Shown in pieces: positions 44,788 through 55,163 of a DNA stretch of 60,000 bases. Origin of the DNA: Lineus longissimus. Taxonomy: Eukaryota > Nemertea > Pilidiophora > Heteronemertea > Lineidae. The DNA lies in contig NC_088325.1 in the NCBI RefSeq assembly GCF_910592395.1, positions 6,417,501-6,477,500 of the forward strand. Direction: 5' to 3'. A program made the translations under genes and the position numbers. Position 1 is the stretch's first letter, and each line of letters begins with the position of its first letter. Under the pieces are notes generated by a model, which saw nothing but the letters and a program-made list of their open reading frames with translations, was not told the origin of the DNA and made no database searches.

Positions 44788-47700
44788 TTAAGTCGTTGCT
44801 GAGATGCGGTTCAATTTTAACTTTCTGGCGCGCTTGAGCCATCGCATTTTGTTCTGTTGCATTGATGCGGAATCGCGTTGGTTTGTGTCACGCGCGGCGC
44901 AATCGATTGACAAACGGAAACGTGCAGGCCTCTGCATATCATTACGTGGTCTTAAGCAATATTTGTTCATGGGTACTTCGTCTGCTGGATCATACACAGA
45001 TGAATCAATTGAAGAGGCGGTGCCATCCAGGTCTGGGTTTGGAATATCTATTGCAGATTCCCCATCTGGTGGATCTACTGCTCCATCTGATGGTCCCATC
45101 CCTGGACGTTGCACGTCGGGGGAACCAGATTGAGAGTTAGGGGTACCAAAGCGGCCCTTCCCTTCTGGTGTATCTAAAGCAGCACCAAGAGGGTCCCTCA
45201 AATCTGGTCTTGACATCAGCTTGTCTTGTCCACGAGATTCTGGGGTTTCTTCGCAAGACCTTCCTATAGGCAGTTTCAAAAATTCTAAAGGCATAGTCTC
45301 TACCTCTTCTTCAGACTCAGTCTCAGAGTTCTCAGCAGCTGACTCCATTTCAAATTTCTCAATGAAATCCTTCTTCTCTGATGTTTTATTAGGATGATCA
45401 TCCACCCGACGTGGCTCATCCTCCGTTCTAATGTAGAAGCGCCGCAAGTTGTTCAGATGGACCACTTTTGTTTGCTTGGTTTTCCCATCGAGAGGCACAA
45501 TCCTATAGTTCACCTCTGATATCTTTTCCTTAATCTTATAAGGTCCCTTCCATGGCTTGTGGAACTTGTTAACCTCATCTGGCCGAAGATGATAGTCTCT
45601 CAAGAGGACTAAATCATCCTGGGAAAAAGAAGAATTTTTCATCTTCTGGTCATAGTACTGTCGCTGTCGCCTCTGAGCCGTCTTCAGGTTGTCCCTGGCA
45701 TTTCGATATGATGTTTCAATTTTCTCTCGGAGATCCTTCACATATACTGTTGTTTCTGGGGAAGCAGAGCCACATGTAGATGTTCCAATCATAAGGTCAA
45801 GAGGTATTTGCATTTCAGCTCCGAAAGTCATTGCAAAAGGAGTTTCCTTTGTTGACTCATGTATACTGGACCTATATGCCATGAGTGCTGATGGTAATCT
45901 GTCATCCCAATCCCGTCCCATTTCATCTACAAGGGTTGTTAGCATTTTCTTCAGGCTTTTATTCAGGTTTTCAACCTGACCGTTGCATTGCGGGTGATAT
46001 GCAGTTGTCCTAGTCTTCTCAATGCCTAATAAGCTGCACATCTCTCCGAAGATTTTTGATTCAAAATTCCCCCCTTGGTCGGAATGTATACCCTCGGGTG
46101 CACCAAAACGCGAGACATATTCGTTGACTAGAACTCTTGCACAGGTGGAGACTTTCTGATTTTTCATTGGCCATGCCTCGGGCCACTTGGTGAACGCATC
46201 TTCCACCACCATGATATAACGGTTTCCCCTTCTGGAGGGTGGATTAATGGGCCCCACAAAATCGATATGCAACCTTTGGTTTCGTCTGCCCACTGGAATA
46301 CTCTGTAAGGGGGCTCTTATTCCCTTGGGTGGTGATTTGCATTTCTGACACTTGGGGCATGTGCGAACAAAGTCTTCAACTAAACGCTTTAAGCCTGGTC
46401 GCCAGCAGCGAGATCGAAGTTTGGCATAGGTCTTCCTCATTCCCAAATGGCCACCAGCAAAGCCTTCGTGAGCTTGAACTAAGACTGGCTTTATCAATGC
46501 TACTGGGAGAACCAAACGGCTTTGGGTTGACTGATCCGGAGACTTGAAATACAAAACTCCCTCCTCTAGTTCCAACAATTGTCTCTGGGCCCAAACTGCC
46601 CGTGTCCGAGTACTGCATCCTTGCAAAACACTTTGTGGAATTATTGTCTCTTTGGAAAGGACATGCTGATAAACTTCGTTGATTTCAGGGTCATTGACCT
46701 GAGCTTGTCCAATTTTCTCAGCGGTCCAATCCATAGGCAGTTCCACTAGGGTTGGTACTTTTCTCTGTAGCTTGGACTTTGCACTTGGTTTTGCCTGGGT
46801 CACTGCTACACTTGCTAGGTTCACCGACTGAGTTTTTCTGTCCATTGGCGTTTGCTGATCGATTCTCTTTTTGTCAGTGGGCCCACATGATGGGCAATCT
46901 CCATGTTGTCTGACTCTACTGGGCTTTCTAGACAGGGCATCAGCATTCCCGTGTAGCCTTCCTGCACGATGTTCAATCTTAAAATCAAACTCGGCTAGGC
47001 ACTCGAGCCATCTGGCCACCTGTCCGGATGGGTCTTTGAAATTAAGCAGCCAACGGAGCGCAATGTTATCTGTTCGGACCAAGAACCTTTTTCCCAGGAG
47101 AAAGTACCTGAAATGCTTAACAAATTTCACGAGAGCTAACATTTCCCGCCGTGTGGTGCAGTAATTATTTTCTCCACCTTGCAAACTCTTGCTGCCGTAT
47201 GCGATCACCCTTTCAGAGCCATCTTCTTGACGCTGGGACAAAACGGCACCTACAGCAAAGTCACTGGCATCAGTGTCCAAGACAAAGAGACCCGCATCTT
47301 CGGAGAAGTCAGGGTATGCTAAGACTGGTGCCTCAATCAATGCTTTCTTCAGTTTGGAAAATGACTGTTCACAGGCTTCTGTCCATTCGAAAATTGCATT
47401 CTTTCCAGTCAACTGGTGAAGTGGGGCTGCTATCTCTGAGTAGTTCTTCACATACTTTTGATAATATACAGCCAAGCCCATGAAAGATCTTACTTCACCT
47501 ACATCCTTTGGAGTTGGCCATTCTTGGACCTGGCGTATCTTTTCAGAGTCAGTGGCGATCCCGTCCTTGGACACAACATGTCCCAACCATTTCAGACTCC
47601 GTCGCAGCAACTTACACTTCACTGGCTTCAACTTCATGTTGGCCTTCCTGAGGCGCTCAAAAACCTCTCGTAACTGCTGAATATGCCGGTCAAACGATGG

Positions 47701-49512
47701 TGTATGTACGATTATATCATCCAAGTACACGAGACAGTACTCTACCCCCCCTAGCACGATGTTCATGAGCCTGGTAAAAGTTGCTGGGGCTCCAGTCAGA
47801 CCAAATGGCATGGCCAACCACTCATATTGCTTAACTCCTGTCACAAATCCTGTTTTCTCTCGATCCTCGGGAGCCACGCCCACTTGCCAGTAGCCACTGG
47901 CACAATCAAGGCTGCTGAACCAACAGGACCCAGCCAGTCCTCCAAGTGTATCATCTATTCTTGGCAGTGGTTGGGCTGACTTCACAGTGCACTCATTTAG
48001 CTTTCGGTAGTCTACACATAGGCGAAAACTCCCATCATGCTTCTTAGCCAGTACGATAGGCGAGCTCCATGGTCCAGTAGACTCCTTTATGAGATTTTTG
48101 TCCAAGAGGTCTTTGGTTGTCTCATCAACAAAATGTTGTTGGTGGGGTGGTACCCTCCGCGGCCTCTGCTTTATCGGGACAGCATCTCCGGTGTTTATCC
48201 GATGTTCAACCACTGTGGTGTGCCCAATATCCAGATCATCCATTGAGAAAATATCCTGATATTCCGCTATGAGGGAAATCAGCGTGGCACGCTGTGACCC
48301 AGTCAGATCTATCTCGTCTATTTCCAATTTTTCCAACAGTTTTCCAAGTCTTTCTGATTGCAAAGGAGATTGGACAGGGTCTGGGGTACAAGGCGTCCCA
48401 ACACTGGTTACTGCTATGGAAGCTGCAGCCAATTGTCCCTGTCCGAGTATGGGAGAGTATACAGGGTCTGGGGTACAAAGCGTCCCAGCACTGGTTGCTG
48501 CTATATCAGCTGCAGCCAAGTGTTCCTGTTCCTCTCCATTCTCCCTGGCCCCTACATGTTTGTCGTCCTGATGTCCACTTATTTCTGTGACTGGGTGAAA
48601 CCATCCCAATGTCTGATTGGTCCTCATCCTAATAGGGCTATCTGTGAAATTGGCCACACGAATGGGGAGTTTGCCATGGTTTGACTTCACCAAAGTACGC
48701 CCTGTCGTGAACGATGTCGGGCCCCTTTTTGCTTCAATCATTCCTGGTGTCAGATGACTAGCTTCACCTCCCCTAGCAAGTTTTCCTGGCACAATCATCT
48801 CAGTCTGTGCTGGGATCTTCACAGATCGCCCAAGGATGACTCGACAAATCTTAAGTTCATCTCTTTGGTGACGCAATGGGATTTCTTCATTGCCAACCTC
48901 CAATGTAGCACTTTCATATCGAATGGTACACTGGTGCTTTGCAAAGAAGTCGCTTCCCAAAAGACACGAGTGGCATAGCTTCTTGACCACCACCACTGGA
49001 TGACAGTAAACATTGGATCCAATCTGTAAATCGGCATCAACCATCCCCATAATGTGCAAGTCTTCCTCGGTGGCTGACATCAGGGATCCCATTGCAGGTT
49101 CAAGGGTTGTCTTGGCCGAATCGAGACGGTCCCATAAATCACTACTGATCAGTGTTACTGCTGCTCCAGTATCCAAAAGCATGGACGTTGACTGGTCGTT
49201 TACTTTACCACTCAAATAGAGGCTGCTGTCAGCCAGCTGTATACTCCCAATAGTGACGTGTGAATGCCCAGGCTTGGGCTCAAACACTGTCGCCTTGGGG
49301 TTCAACATTGAATTCTCCACCAATGTTGAATTTTCTGCTGGGCTAACCTTGTTTTCTTCTTGGACAACGGAATCTACATGTGGGGCCACTACTGCTTCTT
49401 CGGGACTGTGCTGCCCCCCGACAATCCCGCCGCCTCGTTTCCCTGCTTGTTGGGGCAATCTTTGGAAATGTGGCCTTTCAAGTGGCATATGAAACACTCG
49501 TTTTGAGGGCAT
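44788..49512 (-). CDS. pol: Gypsy Pol polyprotein, intact
   Basis: 1,574 codons without a stop. The aspartic protease motif LDTGAAVTLIS lies near residue 114. The reverse transcriptase carries YLDDIIV near 595, followed by RNase H (LDTDASDFAVGAVL, near 745). The integrase has an HHCC zinc finger (HEGFAGGHLG ... CPKCQKC, about 1,015-1,057) and a catalytic core with HIDFVGP, HSDQGGNF and GQVENLNKSL. A GPY/F-like WKGPYKIK module follows. A run of acidic and proline-rich residues ends the protein. A tandem duplication of about 60 residues (TPDPVYSP / TPDPVQSP) lies between protease and reverse transcriptase. It overlaps the end of gag by about 124 bases in the -1 frame, so it is probably expressed by -1 frameshifting. 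Confidence 0.95.
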   Translation of the reverse strand: MPSKRVFHMPLERPHFQRLPQQAGKRGGGIVGGQHSPEEAVVAPHVDSVVQEENKVSPAENSTLVENSMLNPKATVFEPKPGHSHVTIGSIQLADSSLYLSGKVNDQSTSMLLDTGAAVTLISSDLWDRLDSAKTTLEPAMGSLMSATEEDLHIMGMVDADLQIGSNVYCHPVVVVKKLCHSCLLGSDFFAKHQCTIRYESATLEVGNEEIPLRHQRDELKICRVILGRSVKIPAQTEMIVPGKLARGGEASHLTPGMIEAKRGPTSFTTGRTLVKSNHGKLPIRVANFTDSPIRMRTNQTLGWFHPVTEISGHQDDKHVGARENGEEQEHLAAADIAATSAGTLCTPDPVYSPILGQGQLAAASIAVTSVGTPCTPDPVQSPLQSERLGKLLEKLEIDEIDLTGSQRATLISLIAEYQDIFSMDDLDIGHTTVVEHRINTGDAVPIKQRPRRVPPHQQHFVDETTKDLLDKNLIKESTGPWSSPIVLAKKHDGSFRLCVDYRKLNECTVKSAQPLPRIDDTLGGLAGSCWFSSLDCASGYWQVGVAPEDREKTGFVTGVKQYEWLAMPFGLTGAPATFTRLMNIVLGGVEYCLVYLDDIIVHTPSFDRHIQQLREVFERLRKANMKLKPVKCKLLRRSLKWLGHVVSKDGIATDSEKIRQVQEWPTPKDVGEVRSFMGLAVYYQKYVKNYSEIAAPLHQLTGKNAIFEWTEACEQSFSKLKKALIEAPVLAYPDFSEDAGLFVLDTDASDFAVGAVLSQRQEDGSERVIAYGSKSLQGGENNYCTTRREMLALVKFVKHFRYFLLGKRFLVRTDNIALRWLLNFKDPSGQVARWLECLAEFDFKIEHRAGRLHGNADALSRKPSRVRQHGDCPSCGPTDKKRIDQQTPMDRKTQSVNLASVAVTQAKPSAKSKLQRKVPTLVELPMDWTAEKIGQAQVNDPEINEVYQHVLSKETIIPQSVLQGCSTRTRAVWAQRQLLELEEGVLYFKSPDQSTQSRLVLPVALIKPVLVQAHEGFAGGHLGMRKTYAKLRSRCWRPGLKRLVEDFVRTCPKCQKCKSPPKGIRAPLQSIPVGRRNQRLHIDFVGPINPPSRRGNRYIMVVEDAFTKWPEAWPMKNQKVSTCARVLVNEYVSRFGAPEGIHSDQGGNFESKIFGEMCSLLGIEKTRTTAYHPQCNGQVENLNKSLKKMLTTLVDEMGRDWDDRLPSALMAYRSSIHESTKETPFAMTFGAEMQIPLDLMIGTSTCGSASPETTVYVKDLREKIETSYRNARDNLKTAQRRQRQYYDQKMKNSSFSQDDLVLLRDYHLRPDEVNKFHKPWKGPYKIKEKISEVNYRIVPLDGKTKQTKVVHLNNLRRFYIRTEDEPRRVDDHPNKTSEKKDFIEKFEMESAAENSETESEEEVETMPLEFLKLPIGRSCEETPESRGQDKLMSRPDLRDPLGAALDTPEGKGRFGTPNSQSGSPDVQRPGMGPSDGAVDPPDGESAIDIPNPDLDGTASSIDSSVYDPADEVPMNKYCLRPRNDMQRPARFRLSIDCAARDTNQRDSASMQQNKMRWLKRARKLKLNRISATT

Positions 49513-50191
49513 CGCCGAAATCTGTGATCACCGCCGCAGGTTTTGCAACCATCTCCCTTACTGGTACTGTGGTTTCCCTTTTGGCCTTCCAATCGCAAGA
49601 TTCTCTCATTCATGGTGCTCAACAATTCTAATACCTTGGACATATCGGACATATCGGAGTTCTCCGCCGGCTTTGGCGCAACGCTCGCCACTTTCTGTTT
49701 TGGCTTGGCCACCTCCTGCTGGCTCGACTCACTTGCCCCCTTTTTCATCACTAGTTGGGCTGCCTCTAGTTGCCTAACCTTGCGAATGGCCTCGCTCAGG
49801 GTGGCGGGTGAACTCATTAGCAGCTGCTGTTTGACTGCATCTTCTGCTGTAACTCCGAGAAGAAACTGGTCAAGGGCCATTTCTTGTTGTAGTTCGAACC
49901 CACTACTTGGGTACGCGTTAAGGGCAAGTTCTTGGAGGGCATCTGAGAAAGTCTCGTATGTTTCATTTCCACGCTGTACTCTGGCCCTCATCTGTAACTT
50001 GTAATCCTCCCTTGAGGTATTATGAAATCGCTTCATTAGTCGAGTACAAAAATCCTCGTAGGATAGGCTTTCCTCAAGGTGTAAATTGTTGACCGCAACA
50101 TAAGCCTGATGTTCTAGTCTTGAAAGGAGTTGTTCCCGACGCTGTTCATCAGGGATCTTGGCTAACTTCACAAAGTTGTCAACATTACAGC
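49389..50191 (-). pseudogene. gag: Gypsy Gag, C-terminal two thirds
   Basis: Open from the insertion boundary to 49,389. It shows a capsid-like helical region (IPDEQRREQLLSRLEHQAY, FCTRLMKRFHNTS). It ends in a nucleocapsid with a CCHC zinc knuckle, CFICHLKGHISKDC, preceded by CKTCGGDHRFRRC. The N-terminal third lies 1.8 kb away at 51,980-52,249, so this Gag is cut in two by a DNA transposon. Excluding the insertion and one copy of its 2-bp flank, the two parts are in the same frame. Confidence 0.85.
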
Positions 50192-51979
50192 CAGATCCCG
50201 TTAGCGAAGGTTAAAAAGCGAACCTCAGGCTGCAAAGGCAAATGCCTTGAGGCCGTGAGGTTGGAGTTTCTCTTTGAATTGCCCGATGATGTTGTTATTA
50301 GGGTAATCAGGCGTGATCAGAGATTAGCGCAATCTAGCCTAATCTCCTATGGCATGTCTGGCTGACCTACCACAGCAGGTGTTACAGAATTTGTTATCGT
50401 TAAGCCCGTTACACACGAGGGACTTCTCACCAACTTAGTTGGAATTTTAATTCATAACAGGAATCCAGACCAGGTAACTGATACTTTGCCCGACTGGTTG
50501 GAGTTGCTGGCTGCACTACCGACTTGTTCTATTTCTCGATGACATCTTTTGTTTATATAAGGATTTTTTTGTTTATATAAGGAGTGTGGGGGAGAAATTT
50601 CCCCGTGTGATTCAGTCAACAACATAGTTGGGCCATATTTTGACTCTTTTGGCCTAAATAGTGCAGGACCTAAATATTGCTGGGATTATGTCTTTCGTAT
50701 GAGTGGGTGAACGACTCTCAACTTCCAGTCACCTGTGCACCTGTTGTTAATTTTAAAACCAACTAAGTTGGTGAGAAGTCCCTCGTGTGTAGCGGGCTTT
50801 TACTCCTGCCTGTAAGTGGCACATCATCTGACAAAATCAGAGTGTACTCAATGTAGGCCTAATGGCAATGCTTCAGATGAAGACCTGATTGGTCCTGTCG
50901 GATGCTTGTTTCTATATTGCAATATTGTAGTTGATCATGGTGCAGGATGTAACTGCTTTTTCGGACTGTTTGTTTATAGTAGGCCTATGTGAAAAAAACA
51001 TTTTTTTTTTTCATAGTTTTTCATCAGACTGGTTAAAACATGTACCTTGCTTTTTAAGTTAGGCCTGTAAACAATAATGATGTAGGGGCCTTGAAGGCTT
51101 TAAACAATATATTGTTCCGCCCTGCGAAGAGCGATCGTGTGCAAAGCGGTGGGACAGAATGGGGTACAACTAGATTACCCTGGGCTCACTGTTATCCATC
51201 CGAATTTGACCACCCCCACCCTTACTCTTAGGAGAGGAGCCTTGCCTCTATCTCGACCTAACTTGAAAATAGTACACATCCCTGCGACCTATATAATGTA
51301 TGCTATTGCGTGGCCTACTTACTGACACAGACTCCCTGTAGCCAGGTCAGAACTATCCGTCCAATTTCAACTTAAGCTAAAAAAATTGCAATGCATCAGG
51401 TGTGGATATACTGCCTATCCTGCAATGTCCAGTTTAGCATGAAGCATGCTGTTTCATCTTTACCTGTTCTGTTATCACACAGACCATGCAGACCTTGGCC
51501 TAGGAATTTTATGGTCAGTCTGGGGTGAAATCCCAAGGTGTATTGTAACAGTGACAAACAGGAATATTGCTTATCAAATCTGCCAAGGGTTTGTAGAGTG
51601 ACTTCGAACGAAAATTTCATGGACATCAGATAGAAACCAATGCAGAAGCATACACTGCTTCTCTGCATCACAATCATTGAAGCAACTGTTCCTTGACCAA
51701 TCCATGACTCATCATTATATAACATTATATAACAATTCATGGCACGAATTCAGCAACACATTGAGTGCATTCGATCTAATCCACATACCCATATTGCACC
51801 AAGTGTAATGAACCCAGTAAGACAGGTAAACCTAACACAGCAGGTGGTGTCTGTAGTGCAATAGCAGATGTCTAGGAGGAAGGCCTTGGAGTGCAATCAA
51901 TCAGCTTATCTGACCTATTATAAACATCCAGCTGAGAGGCATTCCACCAATTTTGCTCATCTTTCGCTAACGGGGTCTG
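50192..51979. mobile_element. DNA transposon inserted in gag, about 1.79 kb
   Basis: Terminal inverted repeats CAGAYCCCGTTAGCGAARG, about 19 bases, at both ends, flanked by GC on each side (50,190-50,191 and 51,980-51,981). Boundaries are fixed because removing it restores the gag frame. No transposase was recognised inside; the longest frame (51,396-51,740, minus) matches nothing I know. Probably non-autonomous; superfamily undecided. Confidence 0.82.
50403..50798. mobile_element. foldback MITE nested in the gag insertion
   Basis: Arms of about 50 bases begin AGCCCGTTACACACGAGGGA and recur as the inverse at 50,749-50,798. Interior non-coding. A three-level nest: MITE in DNA transposon in LTR element. 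Confidence 0.8.
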
Positions 51980-52249
51980 GCGGTCATGAAACCTTTCCAG
52001 CCAAATTCGGAAGTTTTGATTTAACTGGAAATTTTTCGGTGCCTGAATTTTCACATTTACGGCGGTGGTTGAAGCTGTAGTTGCCTTCACTGTTTCTGGC
52101 CCCATTTTGGTCCTCATCAGGTTGGTGAATGTTTCCAAAAATTCTGTCATAGCATCAGGATTAGCCTCTGCCCCTTTTGGGGTTCCACCTGGCCTCATCA
52201 GTTGCCTCGGGGTAGTCGCCCCCCTTCCACGTCCTATTGGAGTATCCAT
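51980..52249 (-). pseudogene. gag: Gypsy Gag, N-terminal part
   Basis: Starts at an ATG reading MDTPIGRGRG, followed by a low-complexity Thr/Ala-rich linker and the conserved start of the capsid region (NFRIWLERFHD). The frame is also open upstream to 52,417 without an obvious better start. It runs into the inserted element and stops at 51,872. Confidence 0.75.
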
Positions 52250-52514
52250 AATCACTCTAATAGACCTACTTTCTAACAGAACACACTTTCTGTCTCCAAA
52301 AATAAACCCTTCAGACTTGTGAACTCCCACAAAATAGGCCTGCAACCACAGCTCAGTGGACTTAACCTGACCAAAATTTATTGATTGATCTTGCAATAAT
52401 CTGCTCCCCACTGACACACTATACTACTATCAATGTATCTGTGACGACATGCCAGCGTATCGAACTCACTTCGGAAACTTAGGTCACCACGATTTCAGAA
52501 CAGTGCATAATAAT

Positions 52515-52614
52515 ATCAAAAACAGTTCACCCTAACCGGCCTCCGTACAAAAACAAGCATGGGGTTCAAAAACAGTTTGTCCTAACCGGCCTCCGTACAA
52601 AAACGAGCATGGGT
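52515..52614. repeat. two tandem 50-bp repeats in the Gypsy leader
   Basis: The segment TCAAAAACAGT...CCTAACCGGCCTCCGTACAA...GCATGGG occurs twice, between the 5' LTR and gag. Confidence 0.85.
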
Positions 52615-52899
52615 TGGTCAATACGAACGCACGTACAATTACAAACGCAGTTTTCGGCTCTATTTTTGCTGTCACGAGTCTGCAACTAGCTTACACATCA
52701 TGTACACATGCTAAATTACCGTAAGCAAGTTTCTATACGCGTTGCTTCATTGTATTTGACGGCACAAACAGGACTAATCTAGCTGTGGTCTCCCATTATG
52801 TTTACATGCATTGCATCAGAATACGCGGGTCGAGCGCGGCAACCGAGCGCGATGACACAACCATTCCTGCCTTCAAATTTTAATTTGGGTTCTTTTTAA

Positions 52900-52918
52900 A
52901 TCCTATACGCTGTCACCA
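52900..52918 (-). other. primer-binding site of the Gypsy element
   Basis: Two bases inside the 5' LTR the minus strand reads TGGTGACAGCGTATAGG. It starts with TGG as expected for pairing with a tRNA 3' CCA. The tRNA is not identified. Confidence 0.65.
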
Positions 52919-52919
52919 C

Positions 52920-53120
52920 TGTAATGTCCTTTGATTTGCCTTCTTTGGTACTCGATATACATGATATAGTGAACTAATGAACTTGCAAATCGGCTTTTAA
53001 TTCAACTCGTACTTTATTGTCTCGTCTCGCCCGTCGACTACAATAACAACAACAATGCACCGTTTTCGCCCCGGCCGCAACACGGGCCGAAGACAGACTG
53101 GGGTCGCTCGGGACACCACA
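52920..53120 (-). repeat. 5' LTR of the Gypsy element
   Basis: 201 bp, the promoter-bearing LTR for the minus-strand transcript; followed on the right by the GTAC target duplication. Confidence 0.95.
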
Positions 53121-53380
53121 GTACCTTGACTAGTATGGTGCCTGGTCCCTGGACATGCATAGTGTCTGAACTTCCATGGTGCCTGGCAAGCATGGTGCCT
53201 GGACATGCTAGGCATCTAGACGTGCCTAGACATGCATAGTGTGTGAACTTACATGGTGCCTGGACATGCTTGGTGCCTGGACATGTATGGTGCCTTGACT
53301 AGTATGGTGCCTGGATATGCTCAGCGCCCGGAGATGCACAGTGCCTGAACTTCTATGGTGCCTGCCAAGCACGGTGCCCT
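53121..53380. repeat. 17-bp minisatellite, array 5, right part
   Basis: Continuation of 43,607-43,887 after the Gypsy insertion, including the higher-order phrase CTCAGCGCCCGGAGATGCA also present in arrays 2 and 3. Confidence 0.9.
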
Positions 53381-53489
53381 GTACATAGTAGTAGCATCAT
53401 TCATCAACCCGGGCGATGCAGAGTTTAAAGAAAATAGGCAGTGATACTCGTTTTGATCTCAATTCACAACATGTATGAGTACATGTATA

Positions 53490-53700
53490 GTACAATCGAT
53501 ATCGATCGATTCAGATCGTGGTTCAAAAAACATATTTGCTTTCAACTATTTCAACATGTTTGAGCGTATGATAAACTGCTCGCAAGACCTACGAAGATGC
53601 AACACTTCTCCCTCATCGTGGACAGGATATCCATTGAGCTTCGGAGCACTAATTAAGGAAATCAAATCCAATGCTACGAATGCGTTCAGGCGTCTGGAGA
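53490..53700 (+). pseudogene. second half of the possible death-fold relic (unit 5)
   Basis: SISIDSDRGSK and FNYFNMFERM are readable. One frame gives VDRISIELRSTN before a stop. The first half (the 4,982-type block) is deleted in this unit; the minisatellite flank jumps straight to it. Confidence 0.3.
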
Positions 53701-53829
53701 AAGTACAATCCAGGGCTAAAAGTGTTTTCGGTTATAGGCAGGATTTTTATCTTACTTCGCTAAACTCATTTCGTAAACTTGAAAATCCATGCTTTTGTCA
53801 CGTTCAAGCACTGCCAGGTGAGTAAGGTG

Positions 53830-54841
53830 AAGCCCAGGAATTCCTAGTTCAACAGCTCACTCATCAAATCCAGACACACACTGGCAATGACGTAGCGTCG
53901 TACTATCAGGGTGATGTTAAAGGAATGAGCGGCCTTTTACTTCAATAGGTTTATTCTTCTCTTATCATTCGCACACTATACTTCGAAAAGTTTTTAACTA
54001 GTCAACAGGGTCACTAAAGGCTGTGAAGGCAGTGTTGTTGTGCCGAGATTTTGAAGGCTGCGCCTTGCAAGTTACGCAATTTCTTTCCGATTTCAACTTT
54101 TTTCGGAGCCAGGTTAGGAAAAGATCACGAATGTGCGCAGTGTATTTTATTTGCATGAGCTTAACCAACAGCAAGTAACCTCATCCGCCACCGAGGTTTA
54201 TTGGGACTCTCCCCGATTCACATAACAACAAGGAAAACATCTCTATCTACAACAAGATGACTTCAGGCAGCGCCTTACTAGAGCATCGGTCCACGTTGAG
54301 AGGATTGACTCAAGGAGGGCTAACTCAGGCCATGAAATCGAAATCAACATCGGAATAGCGTGAATATTTAGTCAGATTTTTTCCTTTTTTGTGCATTTGT
54401 TTAATGAAAACTACATGTACTTATTATCTAGAATAGGAAGTGGTGGGCAGTCGACAGTTTGGTAATATTGTCCTTTAAAGTACCAATGGACCTTTAAGTC
54501 CAACCTCGGCATGCACTTCAGAGGCGCGAAAAGTTTCCAAGGCCAGGATTAGGTTTTGAGTGCTGAAAATAACGAACAACACGCTTTTTTTACGATGTTC
54601 GATGCGAAACGAAATTGGAAAAACCGTCTAATACTTTGACAATTGATACGCTGTGTTCTTTAAAAAACGGCGGAGGGAATAGAAATCAGATGTATCAATA
54701 CTGGTCCAAAACTCAACTTGATAACGCAAGTTCAATTTTTTAAAGTAACTTCGCTGAGTTTAAAATACCTAGAGCTTTTCTCTGAACCTTAGCAATGTTG
54801 AAATAACCAGAGAAATCATATGACAACCATTCCATTAGACC
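53830..54841 (+). promoter_or_regulatory. conserved upstream region of gene 5, candidate promoter
   Basis: Equivalent to 6,290-7,030 but the most diverged; GACTCTCCCCGATTC is kept and the TATA-like word is changed to CCTTTAAAGTA. The start codon context TTAGACCATGG is kept. Confidence 0.22.
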
Positions 54842-55163
54842 ATGGCTCATCACGTGTCTCCACTGCTCAACAGTGCATTATACATACACACGGCTATGTA
54901 TTCTATAATGTCATTCCACATGGTAATTTCTTTAAGAATCTTTGAGCGAGTGCATTGGGAAGGCTATCTTACCAGGAAGGAGGTGTCACTGACGAGATCG
55001 CTACTGCAGTGCTCTATTTTTCTACCATCGGCAAGACGGTTGGTGGGTTTTAGTGTTGAATACAGTTTGCAAAGCACTTGCATAATACATTCATCACAAC
55101 ATGAGGATGAAGCTGGTCCAAAATTAAACAAAGAAGGGGCATACATCTGGATGGAAAGGGTAT
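54842..55163 (+). CDS. propeller-family gene 5, exon 1
   Basis: 107 codons plus one base; the most diverged intact copy (LTRKEVSL, IFLPSARRLVGF, SVEYSLQSTC). The donor has moved: the AGAG/GTAAGG site of the others is changed, and ATGGAAAGGGTAT/GTAAGTG provides a new consensus GT two codons earlier that keeps phase 1. The junction codon becomes TGT (Cys) instead of Gly. Preservation of phase with a different donor argues for selection on the joined protein. Joined to 57,157 it gives 427 residues. Confidence 0.77.

Larger units (their letters stand above)
43888..53120 (-). mobile_element. Ty3/Gypsy LTR retrotransposon, 9.2 kb, recent insertion
   Basis: Minus-strand element with 201-bp LTRs beginning TGT and ending ACA, and 4-bp GTAC target duplications on both sides. 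The two LTRs appear identical base for base, so insertion is recent. Order is gag, then protease, reverse transcriptase, RNase H and integrase, which is the Ty3/Gypsy order. Gag is split by a 1.8-kb DNA insertion. No envelope gene was seen. Confidence 0.95.

Noticed and set aside
50120-50365. Plus-strand frames opposite gag and pol (for example 47,151-47,483, 48,269-48,684 and 49,543-50,004)
   Set aside because: Shadows of the minus-strand Gypsy genes, with no motif of their own.
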